Positions 60,013-64,000 of a DNA stretch of 64,000 bases are shown here, in pieces. The first letter of the stretch is position 1, and each line of letters starts with the position of its first letter. The stretch comes from Carallia brachiata. Taxonomy: Eukaryota > Streptophyta > Magnoliopsida > Malpighiales > Rhizophoraceae. Location: the NCBI GenBank assembly GCA_021464245.1, contig JADCRB010000013.1:4508466-4572465 (forward strand), given 5' to 3'. A program made the position numbers and the translations under genes. The notes under the pieces were generated by a model, which searched no databases, had not been told where the DNA came from, and saw only the letters and a list, made by a program, of their open reading frames with translations.

Positions 60013-61762
60013 TCAGGGTCTGCAGATTACCACAAAGCAAGGAAGGAGAGCTCTCGGATTGAGCAGATATAGCTCCTCAATGTTGGAATAGAGACCAACT
60101 TTGCCAGCCAATGAATCAAACCCAGTTTGGCTAGCTATTTCTTGTATATTATCCAGAGGCCTGTGAACTCTCCCAGCAATCACTCTACATACTATCAAAG
60201 CTTTTCTGATAGAAGGATCATCTTCAAATATTTCAATAGACTCAAAAGCTCTTCCACTGGTGGAAGTTGTGAACACACCAACTCCATTCCTAAGTTCCTT
60301 CTTTGCAGAGAATCCATTTCTGATAATTCGACAAACACAGCATTTTTCGGATACACAGAGACTCGAGGAACCATTTAGACCGAGGGAGCAAGCCAGGGTT
60401 GTGCCATAGAACCTCAAGAGCTCATTCCCATCAGCTAGACATCGAGGGTGTTTCTTGGGGAGCTTGCTGGCCTTGATTTTCACCGTCTCTCTATATTCTT
60501 CAAATCGTGCTAGTGTTTTTTGCATGTTGTGGACTTTCAGTACTCTCTCAATCCGACCACAATGGTTTTCGCTTTTTAACCAGCTTGTCCGGCATATGAT
60601 TTCAACAATCTTTCTCGAGGAATCACCTTCCACAAGCTCAGTGACTGTCAAAAAGATTAAAATAGTTAGCAGATGAAACTAAAAGGTACTTCAAAATCAA
60701 ATGAGCAGCAAAAAATTGCCTGATTTGGAGAGATTAGCATCAAATTAAGGGATCATAATGAAGTAAAATAATCAGACAGTCCCTGGAAAAAGTGGAGAAC
60801 TCAGTTCAATAGCCTGTAAAGTCCTTGCATTTTAGAAAAGCTTAAAGCTAAAAGTTGAAGTCATTCAAAATTTCAAATGTGTGGTCAGAACAATATTTGT
60901 AATTTCATACCGTGAGGTAAAAAGAACAAGGGAAAGGAAAAGGCAAACCACAAAGATTGCTTTAGCAAAAGGGAATACAAATATACCTTAAAAAGAAGTG
61001 AACTTTATTGTAAGATACCTAAAATGAAAAAAAGGAAAAAAAAAAAAAAGTTTCAATGATGAGTTCCTTACCAGCATGCTTAGAAAGATGATGATTTTCA
61101 GCAGCTTCCCTTTTGCTAAACTGCTCTCCACATTTGTGGCAAGTGATTGTAGAGGACCCATTAGCATCTGTCTCAAGAGAGACCCTATTGCTTGAATGGC
61201 CACCACCGAAAGCAGCAGAGCCTCCAAAGCCAGACCCTTCCCTATTTGAGAAAAGAAAGGGAGTTTTTCTAGGAGGAGTTGCTGAATTCCTCACTGAATG
61301 ATTGAAATAATGCATTGTTGGGTGCCCCCCAGGCCCAGGTGTCCCTGGCCTTAGGGTTCCAACAAAAGTTGAACCTAAACCACCACAGCTACCACCACCA
61401 GCAGCAGCAGCAGCAGCACTATTACCATTATTGCCCCCACTTCCAACCCCTTCTTGGAAACCACCAAAACCAGTGATTTTGAGCTCACACCTTGAGTTAC
61501 TCAAAATGACTTCATGGGTAATAGGGTTAAGGAACTCACTGCTCCCTATGGACCTTGGGCTGCAACTTGGTGGCTTCTCCATGTGTCTTTTGCTCCCATG
61601 GATGACATCTTTGAGATTAGCTATGGACCTTGAACACCCTGACCTCCCTGCCTTTTTTGTCAAGATTGTGCTCAAATGCCTCCTGGATGTTGGGTCATGA
61701 ACATCTGATGGCTCTGACTTGCAGTGTAAAGATCTCTTCAGGGAGAACCACACTGTTGGCAT
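60013..61762 (-). CDS. C2H2 zinc-finger protein with PARP/RCD1-like C-terminal domain, two exons, 440 aa
   Basis: Exons on the minus strand: 61762-61072 and 60644-60013, donor GCTG|GTAAGG, acceptor TTGACAG|TCACT, summing to 1323 nt. The start MPTVWFSLKRSLHCKSEPSD is chosen because the plant family begins this way; the longer frame upstream has only a TTG. Domains: a conserved basic N-terminus (GCSRSIANLKDVIHGSKRH, SSEFLNPITHEVILSNSRCE), a Gly/Ala-rich low-complexity linker (about residues 115-150), and one C2H2 finger at 208-229 (CHKCGEQFSKREAAENHHLS then KH). The C-terminal half is arranged like a PARP catalytic fold: LLRFYGTTLAC (FYGT at 309-312, where active PARPs have HGT), IRNGF (338-342), GVGVFTT (351-357), LIVCRVIAGRV, GFDS and PCFVVIC. 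The usual His and Tyr positions are substituted, so ADP-ribosylation activity is unlikely. Probably a nuclear regulator; role unknown. Confidence 0.9.
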
Positions 61763-63600
61763 ACTTTTGCCTGAAAATCCTTCTCTTCCTTTTTGATATG
61801 ATCTTTGGACTTGAAAAAGCGCTTCAGAAATCACAGCTTCCAAACATAAACCTCTTCTCCATCTCTTCTGGTAAGGAAATCAAATTTCATCTGCCATTAC
61901 CTTTGCTTTTCCTGCATGAAAGCTGAAAAGAATAATCTTTTCCATACACCATTGGCCTCTAAATCTACCCAACCTCTACTTTTGGCACAAAACCTCCTTC
62001 CCCTTCTCTGCAAATTCCTTTCTAGTTTCTAGTTTGAGGAACCATTTTGTCAATACTAATAAATTAAACTCTAACTGAGAATTTATGAGAGACAAAGAGC
62101 AAAAAATAACACCCACAAAAGATTTGAAATTTATCTAATTCCATACTAAGAGCCACTAACTATCATCACATTAAGCAGGTTTTGGGGCTTTTAGAAAAAT
62201 GGTCATGAAACAAGAGGAGAGAGACAAATGATGAGCAGTCAGACAAATCCAAAAGCCAAGACCCCATCACAAAAGAAAAAAAAAATTCTTTGAAAAAAAT
62301 TAGAATCCTTGCTCCTTGGGGAACATGACAACACAGACATGAAAAAAAAGCAAGGTCACACTGGTCATTGTCAATTGCAAAAGACAGTAAATCACAGACT
62401 CTGTAAAAAAAAAACAAAGAAGTCACAGCTCACAAAAGAAAAGTTCAGAAATTGACTCCCATATGACATATCCAATTTTGAATTTAGATTTTGCAAGGAC
62501 CAAGGACAAAGGAGGCACAAGATTTTCCCACCCCCTTCACATTAGCATTAAAGATTTTGGAAACATATATAATGTCATATTTATTAAGAGCATCTAACAT
62601 AGTTATGTATCATAATTGATGAAAATAATATTAATGAAGATGGTGATTGTTTCTTATCTTTTGGTTTCTAAAAGTCTTTAATCATAATTTTGGCCAATTT
62701 GCCATTGACAATAAGGTCTAATTATAATTTTCAGTTTTAAGTATTCTTTCTTAATCTCTCCAATTTGAAAGAAAAAATCTTATGCAATTTATGTATTTAT
62801 AGCTTTCACCACTTAATAATTTATATTTTGATATTGGTTATTATAAAGCAAATATATGAGATATTTGATTCCTAGCAAATGATCAACTCAGTCACTTACT
62901 AATAAAGTCTAGTGCATTCTTTGGCCAGATTAGTTAATTCAGTCACTTATTAACATGTGTGGAGGGGATAAGTCAAAATATATAATTCTTGTATACCATT
63001 TAAATTTCAAAACTTACCAGCTTTATGATGTTTTATTTGCCACCTAGTAACTCTAAGTTTTATGAATTAGTTGCTAATTAAGTTTTAGCTTAACGTTTAA
63101 ATTTGGTATTATGAAACCTTAAGATCTCAACTTCAAGTCTAACCTTCCATTTATAGGGGAAAAAATAGAAGAAAATGACCAAAGTAGATTCTTCATAATG
63201 GTACTTTGTGGTAAGTTAACAAAAGCAACAAGCATCGTTTTAACTTTTGTGTCGCGATCAAAGACCAATAGACGTAAGTTGGGTTAGGGTACTTCTAGCA
63301 ACACACCGAGCTATTGAATTAATATTTTTTAAACACAAAATTTAAAGAGATATTATCTTAAAAAATAAAATGTAGATATTATATAAAATTACTTGTAAAA
63401 AATTTATTTCCTTTGAGAAAATTTTTTTCTAAAGTCAAAAAAAATATTATTTTATTAAATATGTATATTTCCACTCTACAAACTTCTATATACCAACATT
63501 CCCAAGTTGGATTTCAAAACTGTCTGTGGTCAAGAGGTCTGAACTTCACACATCATACCACACCAAAGGTTAAATTTTCAGTTCTTCCCACCTACAACTA
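61763..63600. other. Zinc-finger gene 5' region and intergenic DNA
   Basis: Contains the leader and promoter of the minus-strand zinc-finger gene (a Met-less open frame extends to about 61843), then increasingly AT-rich spacer. No additional gene is supported. Confidence 0.5.
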
Positions 63601-64000
63601 TGGTTATTAAAATCGAACTAGAGAAATTAGTCCAACCAATTAGACTTCGAGGTCTATTTTGATTTTGACTTTAAACTCAAGAGATGAGGGTACCGATCAA
63701 AATTAATCAAAAATCTATAAGAACCAGACCATAGGACTAATAGAACTAAGCTAACAAACATTACAAATTATAATTTGACCCCAAAATTCATTTAAATTAT
63801 AATTAAAATATTAAATTCAGAGCTAAATGTTTTAAAACTTTCAATTTAGTACCTACAATTAAAAAATTAATATCTAATTACCATTTATAAGTATTATTTT
63901 TTTCAATTACTTTTATAAATATATATTTATTATTAAATATCGATTGAACTTTAAATTACTAATTTTTTTTAATTCGATGACCAATTCTATTCTAACAATA
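63601..64000. mobile_element. Second MITE of the GTTGTCAAATC family, reaching the window edge
   Basis: The left end TGGTTATTAAAATCGAACTA and right end (read inward) TATTGTTAGAATAGAATTGG are imperfect inverted repeats of the same kind as at 50290-51693. The right interior (GAACTTTAAATTACTAATTT) aligns with the right interior of that element. The right boundary may lie past the window end, so no target duplication can be checked. Confidence 0.55.

Noticed and set aside
1..64000. CRISPR arrays, operons, tRNA or rRNA genes
   Set aside because: None seen. The DNA is plant nuclear, and the only tRNA-like boxes belong to SINEs with A-rich tails and target duplications.

Overview
The window is nuclear DNA of a flowering plant. 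Coding exons lie in an AT-rich, repeat-dense background, introns follow GT-AG, and the genes belong to plant families: TPS-type terpene synthase, GRAS/CIGR1, plastid ribosomal protein L24, F-box/DUF295, and a dihydroflavonol/anthocyanidin/cinnamoyl-CoA-reductase-like enzyme. The protein style resembles rosid eudicots, and Citrus is my guess, but sequence alone cannot fix the species.

Layout. (1) 1-11 kb: a terpene synthase pair, made of a broken 3' fragment (exons 5-7, 1191-2240) and an apparently complete seven-exon gene (7075-10936, 554 aa). The complete gene carries a 516-bp hAT-type MITE in intron 4. (2) 11.4-17.1 kb: a full-length PIF/Harbinger transposon (TTA target duplication) with transposase and Myb-like genes, both cut by in-frame stops. 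(3) 18-20.2 kb: a 301-bp tRNA-type SINE with a 17-bp target duplication, then a decayed copy of the nucleolar rRNA-processing gene EBP2. (4) 21.3-24.45 kb: an intact CIGR1-like GRAS regulator on the minus strand with an inferred 1.16-kb 5'UTR intron. (5) 24.5-31 kb: no gene, but two patches rich in G-box/ACGT elements. (6) 31.2-43.8 kb: nested transposons. A decayed Ty3/gypsy element (minus strand) is flanked by two copies of a 1.1-1.3 kb direct repeat; the right copy is split by a 5.26-kb MULE and ends 93 bp before the F-box gene start. (7) 43.9-45.3 kb: an F-box/DUF295 gene with one frameshift. (8) 47-49 kb: intact plastid RPL24 in four exons, with a second hAT-type MITE upstream. (9) 50.3-52.2 kb: a MITE nested in another MITE, then a 192-bp SINE. 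The inner MITE matches both ends of the Harbinger element at 11-17 kb. (10) 53.4-57.2 kb: a six-exon short-chain reductase gene whose only visible coding lesion is one extra base in exon 1; a SINE inserted at the exon 5 splice donor duplicated that splice site. (11) 60-61.8 kb: a C2H2 zinc-finger protein whose C-terminal half looks like a degenerate PARP/RCD1-type fold. (12) the last 400 bp carry another MITE of the 50.3-kb family.

The genes do not form one pathway. Intact housekeeping or regulatory genes (RPL24, GRAS, zinc finger) alternate with decaying metabolic and F-box genes in transposon-rich ground. The most interesting material is the transposon record: an autonomous/MITE Harbinger pair in one window, several elements with readable target duplications, and insertions that touch gene structure. 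I found no CRISPR array, tRNA, rRNA or other structured RNA gene, and no clearly undescribed biological system.
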